A DNA stretch of 64,000 bases from JBKEAJ01 sp047975005 (GCA_047975005.1 JBKECW010000034.1:3194-67193), one strand, 5' to 3'; numbered from the stretch's first letter, positions 45,457 through 54,014 are shown. Numbers and translations are program-made. The notes: generated by a model from the letters alone, not told the origin.

Positions 45457-48135
45457 CTAGAATGATTGTCCAATTATAAAATGGAACTGACTACCACTCG
45501 TCTCTCCCAGCACCTTATCAAAGCCATATCCCCAATCTACTCCCATCATTCCAAAAATAGGTAAATATATTCTTACTCCGGCGCCGGCAGCTCTTTTCAA
45601 ATCAAATGGGTCGAAGCTTTTAAATGAGGATGCATCCATTCCTGCCCAAGCATTACCTGCCTCCAAGAATGTAAGTAGGTATATTGTTGCTTGTTGTTCT
45701 AGCGACACTGGATACCGTAGTTCCATTGTATATTTAGTGTATATACCGGCTCCCAAATATTGGCTACCTGTGGCATTTGCCGATATCATTCCGTCTTCGT
45801 ATCCTCGTTGTGAAACGATAGATGTACCCGGCATATACGAACCACTCAGACCGGATCCTCCAACATTAAATCGTTCGTATGGAGATATTAGGTGCTTGTT
45901 GTAGTATCCTAAGAATGCCCCTTCGAACTTTGCCATGAGGACGAGTTTGTTGTCCGAACTTAACGGCATATACTTTTCGCCTTTTAGCGTAAATTGGTAA
46001 TATTCCAACCATGGTAGGCGTTTTTCCTTCCATGTATCATAAGCATCGGGGTTATTTTCTTCGTCCGGCATATTGGAGAATAGAGAATATGGGAATGTGA
46101 ACTTCACTCCAAGAGAGTAACTAGAACCGGAACGTGGGTATATAGGATAGTCTACGGAATTTCTTCCGAATACCGTGTTAAAACTAAGGTTGTTGTAGTT
46201 GTTTACATTATATTTTCCTTCGGGGTCAACATAATACTGAAAGTTTTGATATAAGTTCTGAGTCATATATCTCTCGAACGACAGGTAGTGATTTACTGTA
46301 AAGTAATCATCCGGCCACTTTAGCCTATAACCATAGCCTACACCGATGGCAAATGTTTCTTGTATTTTATCTCCATCGCTTCCCTCTCCATCGTAAGTAT
46401 AACTATCTCCGGTGCCGCCATAACTCGAACCACCGTAGTAGTTATAGTAATTAGAGTAGTTATTGTAATAGTTATTGTAGGTCTGTGCTGTATTGAAGTC
46501 TTCGTAGTACGAGTTTTCCGAATAGTTGTACTTGTAATATGATAGATTTACCGAGAAGTTATTAGGTTTTTTTCCACCGAGCCATGGCTCTACGAATGTT
46601 ATGCTATAGCTCTGCATATATTTACCACTAACCTGAGCTTTCAATGCCAATGTTTGACCATCGCCGGATGGAAGTGGCTTATATGAATCAGGATTAAAAA
46701 TATTTCTAATAGAGAAGTTGTTAAATCTTACTCCTGCGCTAAATATAAATCTATTAGCTCCATAACCTCCCGACAGCTCAAGCTGGTCGTTTTCTCTCTC
46801 TGTCAGGTTATAGGACACGTCTACCGTTCCTGACTCAGGGTTTGGCACGATGTCAGGGATAAGGCTATTTTCATCGAAGTGCCCAAGCCCTGCAATTCTA
46901 AACAATGAACGTTTAATATCGCTCTTACTGAATAAGTCTCCGGGTTTTGTGTACAATTCTCGTCTTACTACGTGCTCGTTGGTTTTTGTGTTACCTAGTA
47001 TCTTGACTTCGTTTATTGTTGCCTGCGATCCCTCTATAATTCGCATCTCAAAATCGATAGAATCTTTGGCAACATTTGTCTCTATTGGTGTTATGTTAGA
47101 GAATACGTATCCGTTGTCGAGATACAAGCTACTGACAGCATCGTCATCTTCTTGTAGTCGTTTGTTCAACAACTTTTGGTCAAATACATCTCCCTTCTTT
47201 ATGCCTAGCATATTGTCTAACATAAAGGCTGGGTACTTGGTGTTACCAACCCACTTTATGTCTCGAATGTAGTACTTATCGCCTTCGTCAACCCAAATAT
47301 CGAGTTTGATGTTCTTGTCGTCTATTCTTGTTATGGAGTCTCTCAAAACTATTGCATCACGATAACCGAGTTCATTGAATTTCTTTATCATTTCTCCTTT
47401 ATCGTCTTTGTACAATGCTTCTTGAAACTTCTTGCTTTTAAAGAAGTTTCTTATGTCTTTTGAATTTGTTTTCTTCATAGCTCTTTCTAGCTTAAAGCTT
47501 TTTACATCGGAGTTTCCATGGAAAACAATTTCGTCGACCTTGACTTTCTCATTTTTATCGACATCAATATTCAAAATTATACTGTTGTTGCTGTTGGGAT
47601 CATCGCGTCTTACCACCACAACATCAGTATTCAGGTAGCCTTTTTCTGAGAAATAAGCCTTTATTAGTCTTTCTGCAGAGACAATGCTATTTTCGGTAAC
47701 CTGCTGTCCTGGGATGAGAGAGAGTTTCTTATCTATATCCTCTTTTTCGTTCTTTTTTAGCCCTTTGTATTCCACCGATGTTAGTCTTGGAATTTCTGTA
47801 AGTTCTACATCTAGCCAAATCTGCTTCCCCTCTTCTTTGGCTACTGATATATTCACGTCCGAGAATAAACCTCGCTGCCACAGACCTCGTATGGCGTTAC
47901 TAATTTCAGTGCCCGGCACCTCTATTTCCTGTCCGATGCTAAGACCTGTAAACGCCTTAAGACGGTCTTTATCGAGGTAATTAATACCGGAGATTTCTAT
48001 ACCTGCAATAGTGTATTTCTTCGGACTTGAGTAATCTATATCTATTGGGACATTAACATATTGTGCAAAAATTCCGGTTGAATTAAAACACAATAGCGTA
48101 TTAATCACAAGTAATAGAGTTGCTGTTTTAAACAT
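45457..48135 (-). CDS. bamA: Outer-membrane protein assembly factor BamA
   Basis: 892 residues, ATG start, signal peptide. Five POTRA domains over ~35-460 ('YTIAGIEISGINYLDKDRLKAFTGL', 'LTSVEYKGLKKNEKEDIDK', 'VDEIVFHGNSDVKSFKLERAM', 'IRDIKWVGNTKYPAFMLDNML', 'INEVKILGNTKTNEHVVRREL'), then the barrel ending 'GSQFHFIIGQSF'. L6 'VGGSGLSGSY' replaces the classical VRGY text. An unusual Tyr/Asn/Gly-rich insertion (~535-590) lies in a probable surface loop. Essential beta-barrel insertase. Confidence 0.97.
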   Translation of the reverse strand: MFKTATLLLVINTLLCFNSTGIFAQYVNVPIDIDYSSPKKYTIAGIEISGINYLDKDRLKAFTGLSIGQEIEVPGTEISNAIRGLWQRGLFSDVNISVAKEEGKQIWLDVELTEIPRLTSVEYKGLKKNEKEDIDKKLSLIPGQQVTENSIVSAERLIKAYFSEKGYLNTDVVVVRRDDPNSNNSIILNIDVDKNEKVKVDEIVFHGNSDVKSFKLERAMKKTNSKDIRNFFKSKKFQEALYKDDKGEMIKKFNELGYRDAIVLRDSITRIDDKNIKLDIWVDEGDKYYIRDIKWVGNTKYPAFMLDNMLGIKKGDVFDQKLLNKRLQEDDDAVSSLYLDNGYVFSNITPIETNVAKDSIDFEMRIIEGSQATINEVKILGNTKTNEHVVRRELYTKPGDLFSKSDIKRSLFRIAGLGHFDENSLIPDIVPNPESGTVDVSYNLTERENDQLELSGGYGANRFIFSAGVRFNNFSIRNIFNPDSYKPLPSGDGQTLALKAQVSGKYMQSYSITFVEPWLGGKKPNNFSVNLSYYKYNYSENSYYEDFNTAQTYNNYYNNYSNYYNYYGGSSYGGTGDSYTYDGEGSDGDKIQETFAIGVGYGYRLKWPDDYFTVNHYLSFERYMTQNLYQNFQYYVDPEGKYNVNNYNNLSFNTVFGRNSVDYPIYPRSGSSYSLGVKFTFPYSLFSNMPDEENNPDAYDTWKEKRLPWLEYYQFTLKGEKYMPLSSDNKLVLMAKFEGAFLGYYNKHLISPYERFNVGGSGLSGSYMPGTSIVSQRGYEDGMISANATGSQYLGAGIYTKYTMELRYPVSLEQQATIYLLTFLEAGNAWAGMDASSFKSFDPFDLKRAAGAGVRIYLPIFGMMGVDWGYGFDKVLGETSGSQFHFIIGQSF

Positions 48136-48154
48136 ACTATCTTTTTTATTTAGC

Positions 48155-48922
48155 CTATAAATTTTTTTTTTCGTTCTTTATCTGCGCTCCTGTCTTTCCA
48201 AATCTTCGTTCTCGTTGCTGATACTTATACATGACGTCGTAGAAATCGTATTTTTTGAAGTCGGGCCACATTGTTTCAGAAAAATACAACTCTGAGTACG
48301 AAATCTGCCACAGCAAAAAATTGCTTATGCGCTGCTCGCCACTAGTGCGTATGAGTAGCTCTGGATTTGGAATATCTCTGGTCATAAGATATTTATCAAA
48401 CAGCTCCGGCGTAATTTCTTCTTTAGAAATAGTGTTGCTGTCAACATCTTCGACTATGTGTTTTATTGCTTCGATAATTTCAAATTTAGAGCTATAACTT
48501 AATGCGACTGTAAATATTGTCCCAGTGTTGTTTGACAATCTTTTTTCTGTTTCTTTTATACTTGCAACAACACTATCTGGCAAAGCTTTCTTGTCTCCTA
48601 TTATTTTCAGCCTCATGTTAAGCAAATCTAGCTTGTCTGCTTTTAGCTCTATTGCTCTTGCCATCAAAGACATAAGCAAATCCACCTCTTCCTTTGGGCG
48701 CTTCCAATTCTCTGTCGAGAATGCATAAACCGTCAGGTACTCCAACCCCATTTCGGAGGAGGCTTCGAGCACTTCCTCGAGTGAGTTCATTCCCTCTTCG
48801 TGCCCATCATTTCGATCCAATCCTTTTCGTTCTGCCCATCGCCCGTTTCCGTCCATAATTATGGCGACGTGTCTAGGCAGTTTTTCTGCATTTATTTTAT
48901 TCTTTAAGCTAATCAAGTCCAT
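48155..48922 (-). CDS. uppS: Isoprenyl transferase (undecaprenyl diphosphate synthase family)
   Basis: 255 residues from ATG 48922; the frame from TTG 48937 is not needed. Motifs: 'HVAIIMDGNGRWAERKGLDR', 'GHEEGMNSLEEVL', 'LTVYAFSTENWKRPKEEV' and 'LLIRTSGEQRISNFLLWQISYSELYF'. It makes the C55 carrier lipid for peptidoglycan and surface glycans. Its start overlaps the end of the DUF6089-like gene by 14 bases, so the two are coupled. Confidence 0.97.
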   Translation of the reverse strand: MDLISLKNKINAEKLPRHVAIIMDGNGRWAERKGLDRNDGHEEGMNSLEEVLEASSEMGLEYLTVYAFSTENWKRPKEEVDLLMSLMARAIELKADKLDLLNMRLKIIGDKKALPDSVVASIKETEKRLSNNTGTIFTVALSYSSKFEIIEAIKHIVEDVDSNTISKEEITPELFDKYLMTRDIPNPELLIRTSGEQRISNFLLWQISYSELYFSETMWPDFKKYDFYDVMYKYQQRERRFGKTGAQIKNEKKNL

Positions 48923-49634
48923 AACAATCTTTGGCAAAAATAATCAATTTATAGGATATATGTACAGCGAAGACAGGAATAAGGTCGTGATTATGCATCG
49001 AAGAACTGGCTGTAAAGCCTATGGGATTGGATAAATCATCCAATGTAGAAGAAAATATTTTTTTCACAATAATTTCTGCTCCTACTGTAAGTTTTTTATT
49101 CATCTGTGCCTTTACTCCAAAAGTAACAGGTGCGTATATGGGCATTTCGACTTCGGTGTGCGGTGCGGTGCTTGGCAATATATAACCGGGGTTAGGAGTA
49201 AGTTGCGAGAGCATGTAAGGATCGTAATAATAGTTATATGTCATTGCTCCTAATCCGAATCCAACATACGAAGTCCACCTATGCCCTCTGCTACCGGGCA
49301 TAAAACGAAGATAATTAACCTCTACTGACAGATTAAAATCATTAATGTTTTTGGCAAAGTTGTATCCCGACCCGTGATAATTGCCACTTATCTCTAAACC
49401 TGTATAGGCATAGTTAAGACGGCATGCAAATCTTGAATGGAAGTTGTATCTAAGAAATCCTCCTAGCGTATTGGGGACAATACTCTCGAAGTGATTCACC
49501 GTTGTCAGATCACCAAAATAGCTACTCTTCCCAGCTAGCACACCTAGCTCTAGAGATTCTTTCTGGCTGTACCCATTGTACGAACACAACAACAGGACAA
49601 ACAAAATCAACTTTTTATATCTATTATTTTTCAA
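48909..49634 (-). CDS. DUF6089-like outer-membrane beta-barrel protein
   Basis: About 241 residues if started at TTG 49634, which gives a normal signal peptide ('MKNNRYKKLILFVLLLCSYNGYSQ'). A GTG at 49709, just after argH, would extend it by 25 residues and give an over-long N-region. No ATG is available. Strands such as 'LELGVLAGKSSYFGDL', 'FLRYNFHSRFACRLNYAYTGLEISG', 'NYLRFMPG', 'TSYVGFGLGAMTYNY' and 'TFGVKAQMNKKLTVGAEIIVKKIFSS' fit the family placed before uppS/bamA in Bacteroidales. Function unknown. Confidence 0.82.
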   Translation of the reverse strand: MKNNRYKKLILFVLLLCSYNGYSQKESLELGVLAGKSSYFGDLTTVNHFESIVPNTLGGFLRYNFHSRFACRLNYAYTGLEISGNYHGSGYNFAKNINDFNLSVEVNYLRFMPGSRGHRWTSYVGFGLGAMTYNYYYDPYMLSQLTPNPGYILPSTAPHTEVEMPIYAPVTFGVKAQMNKKLTVGAEIIVKKIFSSTLDDLSNPIGFTASSSMHNHDLIPVFAVHISYKLIIFAKDCYGLD

Positions 49635-49711
49635 TTGCGTAATAGTCTTTTTATCTTGACGATTATAAATATAACTCTTATATACATATAAAATTGTAAT
49701 AACAGGCACTT

Positions 49712-51043
49712 TTATTCCACAAGAACAGCAATGCTCCTGCTGACATCCATAAATTGAAAATCGGAAATAATCTTCTCCATTTTATGTCTTACAAGGTCTG
49801 TACATAGGTTGCCTATGCTTCCTGCGTGCGTATGCAGCACTTTTCGTGTAGGAGCATACTCTCCTATATCTATTTTATGTGCAACCTGCTTATATGCATC
49901 TCTAAAAGGAATACCCTTTTGTACTAATTTGTTTACTTCCTCTACACTAAACATACAGTCATACATGCTGTCAGCTATTATATCTTTTCTTACGGCAACT
50001 TTGCTCATGCCATATTTACATACATCTAGACAACTCTTCAACTCTTCAATGGCAGGAAACAGCACTTCTTTCAGAAGCTGGTAATCTCTAAAATATCCAC
50101 TTGGTAGATTATTGGTCATCATTGTCAACTCGTTGGGCAATGCCATCAAGCGATTTGTCTTTGCTCGTAGCAATTCAAAAACATCAGGGTTCTTTTTGTG
50201 TGGCATTATGCTCGACCCTGTAGTCATTTCTTCAGGAAGTGCCAGGAAATCAAAATTCTGAGACATATATAAACAGACATCAGTTGCCAACTTATTTATT
50301 GTCGATGCCACTGATGCTAGCGAGAATGCTAGTGATTTTTCTGTTTTCCCTCGTCCCATTTGCGCATAAACTACGTTGTAGCACATGTCTTCAAAGCCCA
50401 GCAATGCTGTTGTCATCTCTCGACTTAAGGGAAAGGATGACCCGTATCCGGCTGCACTTCCCAATGGGTTTTGGTTTACAATCTTATATGTGGCACGGAG
50501 CATAACAACATCATCAACAAGGCTCTCTGCATAACTACCAAACCACAAGCCAAACGACGACGGCATAGCTACCTGTAGATGTGTATACCCAGGAACTATA
50601 ATGTCTTTATGGTCCTCGCTTCGTTTTTGCAGGACAATAAACAACTCGTTTATTTGCCCGACAATGGTCTCAATCTGTTCTCTAAAGTACAACTTCAAAT
50701 CTAAAAGAACTTGATCGTTACGAGAGCGCCCGCTGTGTATTTTCTTTCCCATTTCGCCAAGTCTCTCAGTCAGAGTATACTCTACCTGAGAGTGTACATC
50801 TTCGACCTTTTCATCTATTTGAAATTTGCCGTCACCAACTTCTTTCAGCAATTCTTTCAGCTCGTATACAATTCGATATTTTTCCTCTTTTGAGACTAAA
50901 CCTATACTTTCAAGCATTATAACGTGGGCTATAGAGCCGATAATGTCATGTTTGGCAATATTCATATCTAACTCCCTATCAAGTCCGACAGTGAAGTCTT
51001 CTATTTGTTTATCCGTTTCTTTTCCTTTATCCCAAATCTTCAT
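49712..51043 (-). CDS. argH: Argininosuccinate lyase
   Basis: 443 residues from ATG 51043 ('MKIWDKGKETDKQIEDFT'); the TTG further up lies in the palindromic repeat. Fumarase/aspartase superfamily signature 'GSSIMPHKKNPDVFELLR', with 'HSGRSRNDQVLLDLKLY', 'GYTHLQVAMPSSF' and 'LGSAAGYGSSFPL'. It splits argininosuccinate into arginine and fumarate. It heads the - strand block that continues into the envelope genes, although a role there is not implied. Confidence 0.97.
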   Translation of the reverse strand: MKIWDKGKETDKQIEDFTVGLDRELDMNIAKHDIIGSIAHVIMLESIGLVSKEEKYRIVYELKELLKEVGDGKFQIDEKVEDVHSQVEYTLTERLGEMGKKIHSGRSRNDQVLLDLKLYFREQIETIVGQINELFIVLQKRSEDHKDIIVPGYTHLQVAMPSSFGLWFGSYAESLVDDVVMLRATYKIVNQNPLGSAAGYGSSFPLSREMTTALLGFEDMCYNVVYAQMGRGKTEKSLAFSLASVASTINKLATDVCLYMSQNFDFLALPEEMTTGSSIMPHKKNPDVFELLRAKTNRLMALPNELTMMTNNLPSGYFRDYQLLKEVLFPAIEELKSCLDVCKYGMSKVAVRKDIIADSMYDCMFSVEEVNKLVQKGIPFRDAYKQVAHKIDIGEYAPTRKVLHTHAGSIGNLCTDLVRHKMEKIISDFQFMDVSRSIAVLVE

Positions 51044-51074
51044 CTGTTTATATTTTATTTGCCACACCTGCCTT

Positions 51075-51266
51075 GCCAACAACGGCTTAGGCTATGAGTA
51101 GTGCGGGATTTCAGAGCTGTGAACTTTCAATTTGCACTGACGTAAGCAAAACCATTTTTTTTTGCTAATTTACACCTTTTGAGCGAATAAAAAATGGTTT
51201 TGCGACAAAGAAACCCGAAATTTCGATTTAGCGTTTAACCCCGCATTACTTATAGCCATTGTTGGC
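51075..51266. repeat. 192-base nested palindromic element (attC-like or MITE-like)
   Basis: The outer arms are 51075-51107 (GCCAACAACGGC, then six extra bases, then TATGAGTAGTGCGGG) and 51239-51266, whose reverse complement reads GCCAACAATGGC TATAAGTAATGCGGGG. Three mismatches and one 6-base insertion separate them. Inner arms GCAAAACCATTTTTT (51146-51160) and its exact complement (51189-51203) sit inside. Extra-helical insertion plus GTTGGC ends recall integron attC sites, but the strict RYYYAAC/GTTRRRY boxes are not met. Confidence 0.7.
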
Positions 51267-51352
51267 TGCTGCGGTTTTTTATTCATTTTTTCTAATAGAC
51301 CTTTTTTTTCAATATTTTTTAGTGTCGGTTATTTTCAGTTTTCTTGTTTTTG

Positions 51353-51685
51353 TCAGTGTACACTTGACTTTGAAAAAAGATTAATAATAATAACTCCAAT
51401 CATTATAAATGCGATTCCCAAGATAGCTGGGAAGTCCAAAGTTTGTTTGAAGACAAAATATCCTATTAATGAAATCAGCACAATTCCTACAGCTGACCAT
51501 ATCGCATAGGCAATACCAATAGACAATCCTTTTAATGAAAAAGTCAATAGATAAAAAGAAGAAGCCATTGCCACAATAAAAATTAATGTTGGTATTGGCT
51601 TGCTAAATTGTTCCGTCTTTTTCAAAAATGCAGTCCCTATGGTTTCACAAATAATTGCAGCAGCAAGAAATAAATAGTGTTTCAT
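51353..51685 (-). CDS. Small multidrug resistance (SMR/EmrE-like) efflux protein
   Basis: 110 residues, four transmembrane helices, ATG start. The essential membrane Glu is in helix 1 ('AAAIICETIGTAFLKK'). Helix 2-3 'FYLLTFSLKGLSIGIAYAIWSAVGIVLISLIGYFVFKQ' carries the SMR signature including the 'AYAIWSAVG' turn. It works as an antiparallel dimer exchanging protons for cationic drugs or polyamine/guanidinium-like compounds. It is flanked by GTTGGC/GCCAAC palindromes, like a gene cassette, and qac-type SMR genes are classic cassette cargo. Confidence 0.93.
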   Translation of the reverse strand: MKHYLFLAAAIICETIGTAFLKKTEQFSKPIPTLIFIVAMASSFYLLTFSLKGLSIGIAYAIWSAVGIVLISLIGYFVFKQTLDFPAILGIAFIMIGVIIINLFSKSSVH

Positions 51686-51767
51686 ATATTTTTAAATTTA
51701 GTATTCTACTTCTGTAAAATTCTATCTTTCGTCCGTTTTTGTATTTTTGACGGTCGGCTTTTCCATT

Positions 51768-51794
51768 GCAGCCAACAGGGGCATATAGCCAACA
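51768..51794 (-). repeat. Second GTTGGC-type half site upstream of the SMR gene
   Basis: On the - strand it reads TGTTGGCTATATGCCCCTGT then TGGCTGC, with two TGTTGGC copies 17 bases apart. Its 3' part resembles the right end of the 192-base element (TATAGCCATTGTTGGCTGC on the + strand at 51251-51269). The SMR gene therefore lies between related sites. Confidence 0.5.
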
Positions 51795-51906
51795 TAATCA
51801 TTTTTACGTGCAAGCACTTGTTCTCTCGGCTAATTTCATGTATTTGCATTTTGCTGTGACTTGCGACTCGCCAGACAAATAAAGAAAAGACAGCCATTTC
51901 ACCTCG

Positions 51907-51939
51907 CAAAGATAGCAATTGATTAGCTAAGTAACGAAA
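51907..51939 (-). promoter_or_regulatory. Candidate promoter reading into the SMR gene
   Basis: TATCTTTG on the - strand (51914-51907) with TTTC (51939-51936) 21 bases upstream. The start near 51900 would give a ~215-base leader crossing the half site at 51768-51794. Confidence 0.5.
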
Positions 51940-51977
51940 TATACTCCCACATTTCGCATTCATTGTCTGTATTTAGC

Positions 51978-52073
51978 GTCCGCCATAACACCAGAGTCCA
52001 AGATGAGAAGTTCAATATTAAGGTTTGGAGACCCTGCACATTAGCATTTTACTTGCACAAATGACAAATCAGT
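51978..52073 (+). repeat. ~100-base structured repeat, diverged copy A
   Basis: Alignable with copies B and C over its length: 'CCATAACACCAGAGTCC', 'GAAGTTCAATATTAAGG', 'GGAGACCCTG', 'ACATTAGCATTTTACTTG', 'CAAATGACAAATCAGTG'. The main hairpin is weaker here. Directly followed by copy B in tandem. Confidence 0.6.
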
Positions 52074-52176
52074 GTCTGTACGTAATGTCAGGAGTTTGAG
52101 CTATAAAGTTCAAGATCAAGACTTGCGAAACTTTGTGAATTAGGAGTCTACTTGTGTAAATGACTAATTCGCAAAG
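52074..52176 (+). repeat. ~100-base structured repeat, copy B
   Basis: Contains CTTTGTGAATTAG (52131-52143) pairing with CTAATTCGCAAAG (52164-52176), 13 base pairs including one G-U. Preceded by 'AAAGTTCAAGATCAAG.CTTGCGA'. Closely matches copy C at 63479. No open reading frame. Confidence 0.75.
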
Positions 52177-52416
52177 CATGGATAAGGCATATACTAATCG
52201 AAAAAAATGTTCACATTTTTTGCACCCTAGAATAATCACAACTCCTCTGTGGGATTACTCAAATCACAGCTTGCGGTTAGTACCTCTAGCTTCTTCCTGG
52301 CAGGATTAGGCGTGGCATTAGCTACTAATTACCGCTGGATTAGTAAGAAATGGGGCAACTGATTGAAACCATCTTTTATGGCTATTTTAAACTTGCTGCC
52401 GTTAATAATCTCTAAC

Positions 52417-52689
52417 TTATTTTATCTCCTTGTTTAGTTTCTTAATCTCCGAATTACACCTCTAAATGTCTTTTAGGTTCTTAGGATCAATAAGGTCTCA
52501 CTCGGCTTGCAACAGGTCAATCTTGCTTCGCAGTGTATTTATAGAGCTGCCAAAATCACTAGTAGCCGTTTGCAAAATCTTAGTTTTATCTCGCAAGGCG
52601 TTCAATTTCTCTGCCCCAGCAACACTACTGACACCAATTTTATGTAACTTAGCAGAGAAATGGTCATTCAGACTTAATATATAAATCAA
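52417..52689 (-). pseudogene. Degraded gene fragment, phage tape-measure-like
   Basis: The - strand frame reads 63 residues ('GAEKLNALRDKTKILQTA', 'SINTLRSKIDLLQAE') to a TGA, then stays in frame as 'DLIDPKNLKDI', a TAG, and 'RCNSEIKKLNKEIK' before a TAA at 52417-52419. The joined text (LQAE.DLIDPKNLKDI.R.NSEIKKLNKEI) resembles the N-terminal coiled region of Bacteroidetes phage tape-measure proteins. Two internal stops and no good start codon make it a relic. Identification is from memory of the pattern only. Confidence 0.45.
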
Positions 52690-52700
52690 AACTGTTTGTC

Positions 52701-52955
52701 ATGATAATTATTCAACTTATAGTATTATTCGCTGTGCTTTTTGTCTATATAAAATACAATTTAGTACTACTTGTTTTTTTAAGTACTACAGCTTTGGCTA
52801 TTGTCCGTTTCTTTGCCTTTATATATACAGGGCATATTCCTGCTGAAACAATACCCCATATATATTATCAGCGGTATCCTTGGATGCGAAAAGCATTAGC
52901 GGTAATATTGTCAGTCAACATCATACTTTGGACGCTTGTCATCATAAGCCCTTAA
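52701..52955 (+). CDS. Small three-helix membrane protein of unknown function
   Basis: 84 residues, ATG start. Hydrophobic segments at ~2-17, ~20-42 and ~65-82 with a short polar loop 'GHIPAETIPHIYYQRYPWMRKA'. I recognise no family. Clean codon structure and a Trp/Tyr-rich loop suggest a real protein, but it lies among degraded sequences and has no obvious promoter. Confidence 0.45.
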   Translation: MIIIQLIVLFAVLFVYIKYNLVLLVFLSTTALAIVRFFAFIYTGHIPAETIPHIYYQRYPWMRKALAVILSVNIILWTLVIISP

Positions 52956-53308
52956 ATTCTAGGTATTGTACACCGCCACGCCCATTCAGCCATAATCAGC
53001 TGATGTCGCCGTTCTTCTTCGCTCAGTTTATAGGGATCTATATGCAGTACCAACTATGAGCGAGCTACGCAAAACCGTCACTTTTATGAAATTTCGATTC
53101 CAAAACAAGCCCTAAAATCCCATCAAATTAACAAAAAGAAGAGTGTACACTTCGTTTTGTCGCTGTTACATATATGGGGGTTTATGGGCATACTCCATTT
53201 AAACCTCAGTAATGCTCATTCATGTTTGCTCTAAAGAGAATGATATTCATTAACCACACGATATTACTCGTGTCATTCTAAATATTGAGCATATTCATGT
53301 GATTTTTC
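52956..53308. other. Gene-free stretch with a short phage-like remnant
   Basis: The - strand at about 53051-52956 encodes an in-frame 32-residue scrap ('LHIDPYKLSEEERRHQLIMA', then EWAWRC) between stops, similar in style to short phage proteins. The rest (53060-53308) is AT-rich with no supported feature apart from the rnhB promoter at its end. Confidence 0.35.
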
Positions 53309-53316
53309 TATCTTCG
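53309..53316 (+). promoter_or_regulatory. -7 box immediately before rnhB
   Basis: TATCTTCG, one mismatch to TAnnTTTG, ends 4 bases before the ATG, suggesting a leaderless or nearly leaderless message. Confidence 0.4.
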
Positions 53317-53320
53317 CAGA

Positions 53321-53902
53321 ATGAGTTTAAGCACATTTTTTAGAAAAAACACCATCGAAGCCGGCGTAGACGAGGCCGGCAGAGGCTGTTTGGCAGGTCC
53401 GGTATTTGCCTCTGCCGTCATATTGCCCGACAACTTCCCTTTCGAGCTGCTGAATGACTCTAAAAAGCTATCAGAGAAAAAAAGAAACGAGCTTCGCATA
53501 ATCATAGAAGAAAATGCTACTGCTTGGAGCATTGGCGTTGTTGACAACGTAGAAATAGATAAAATAAATATACTACAAGCATCAATATTGGCAATGCACA
53601 GAGCTATTTCCGACTTATCAACAAAACCAGACTTACTGCTCATTGACGGCAATAGATTCAACCCGTTTCAGGGCTTAGAACACGAAACCATAATAAAAGG
53701 AGATGCAAAAATCTGCTCGATAGCGGCAGCATCAATACTGGCAAAGACGCACAGAGACGAATACATGAATAAGATTGCCGATGAACACCCAGATTATCAA
53801 TGGACTAGAAACAAGGGATACCCAACCAAAGTCCATCGAGAATGTATTGCAAAACACGGAGCTACTCCATATCACAGGCTCTCGTTCAGATTAACAGTCT
53901 AA
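53321..53902 (+). CDS. rnhB: Ribonuclease HII
   Basis: 193 residues, ATG start. Active-site carboxylates are in 'EAGVDEAGRGCLAGPVFASAVIL' (Asp-Glu-Ala-Gly-Arg-Gly motif), 'LLIDGNRF' and 'AASILAKTHRDEYM'. 'YQWTRNKGYPTKVHRECIAKHGATPYHRLSF' is the conserved C-terminal part. It cuts RNA-DNA hybrids and starts removal of misincorporated ribonucleotides. Confidence 0.97.
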   Translation: MSLSTFFRKNTIEAGVDEAGRGCLAGPVFASAVILPDNFPFELLNDSKKLSEKKRNELRIIIEENATAWSIGVVDNVEIDKINILQASILAMHRAISDLSTKPDLLLIDGNRFNPFQGLEHETIIKGDAKICSIAAASILAKTHRDEYMNKIADEHPDYQWTRNKGYPTKVHRECIAKHGATPYHRLSFRLTV

Positions 53903-54014
53903 CAAATTATAGATTGACGATATTAACCTCTGAATGGGCAAGATGTTGAAAACTATTATGCGCACTTCGCTTTTTTGACACTAAATTTGGCAAGCAATAA
54001 TATAACATACAAAA

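Noticed and set aside
46360..46542. Val/Ile-rich frame antisense to bamA
   Set aside because: It is the complement of the Tyr/Asn-rich BamA loop codons, a composition artefact.
51075..51266. True integron attC site
   Set aside because: The terminal boxes do not fit RYYYAAC/GTTRRRY and no integrase is visible, so I only call it attC-like.
52466..52684. 72-codon + strand frame opposite the tape-measure-like remnant
   Set aside because: No recognisable features; the opposite strand explains the sequence better.
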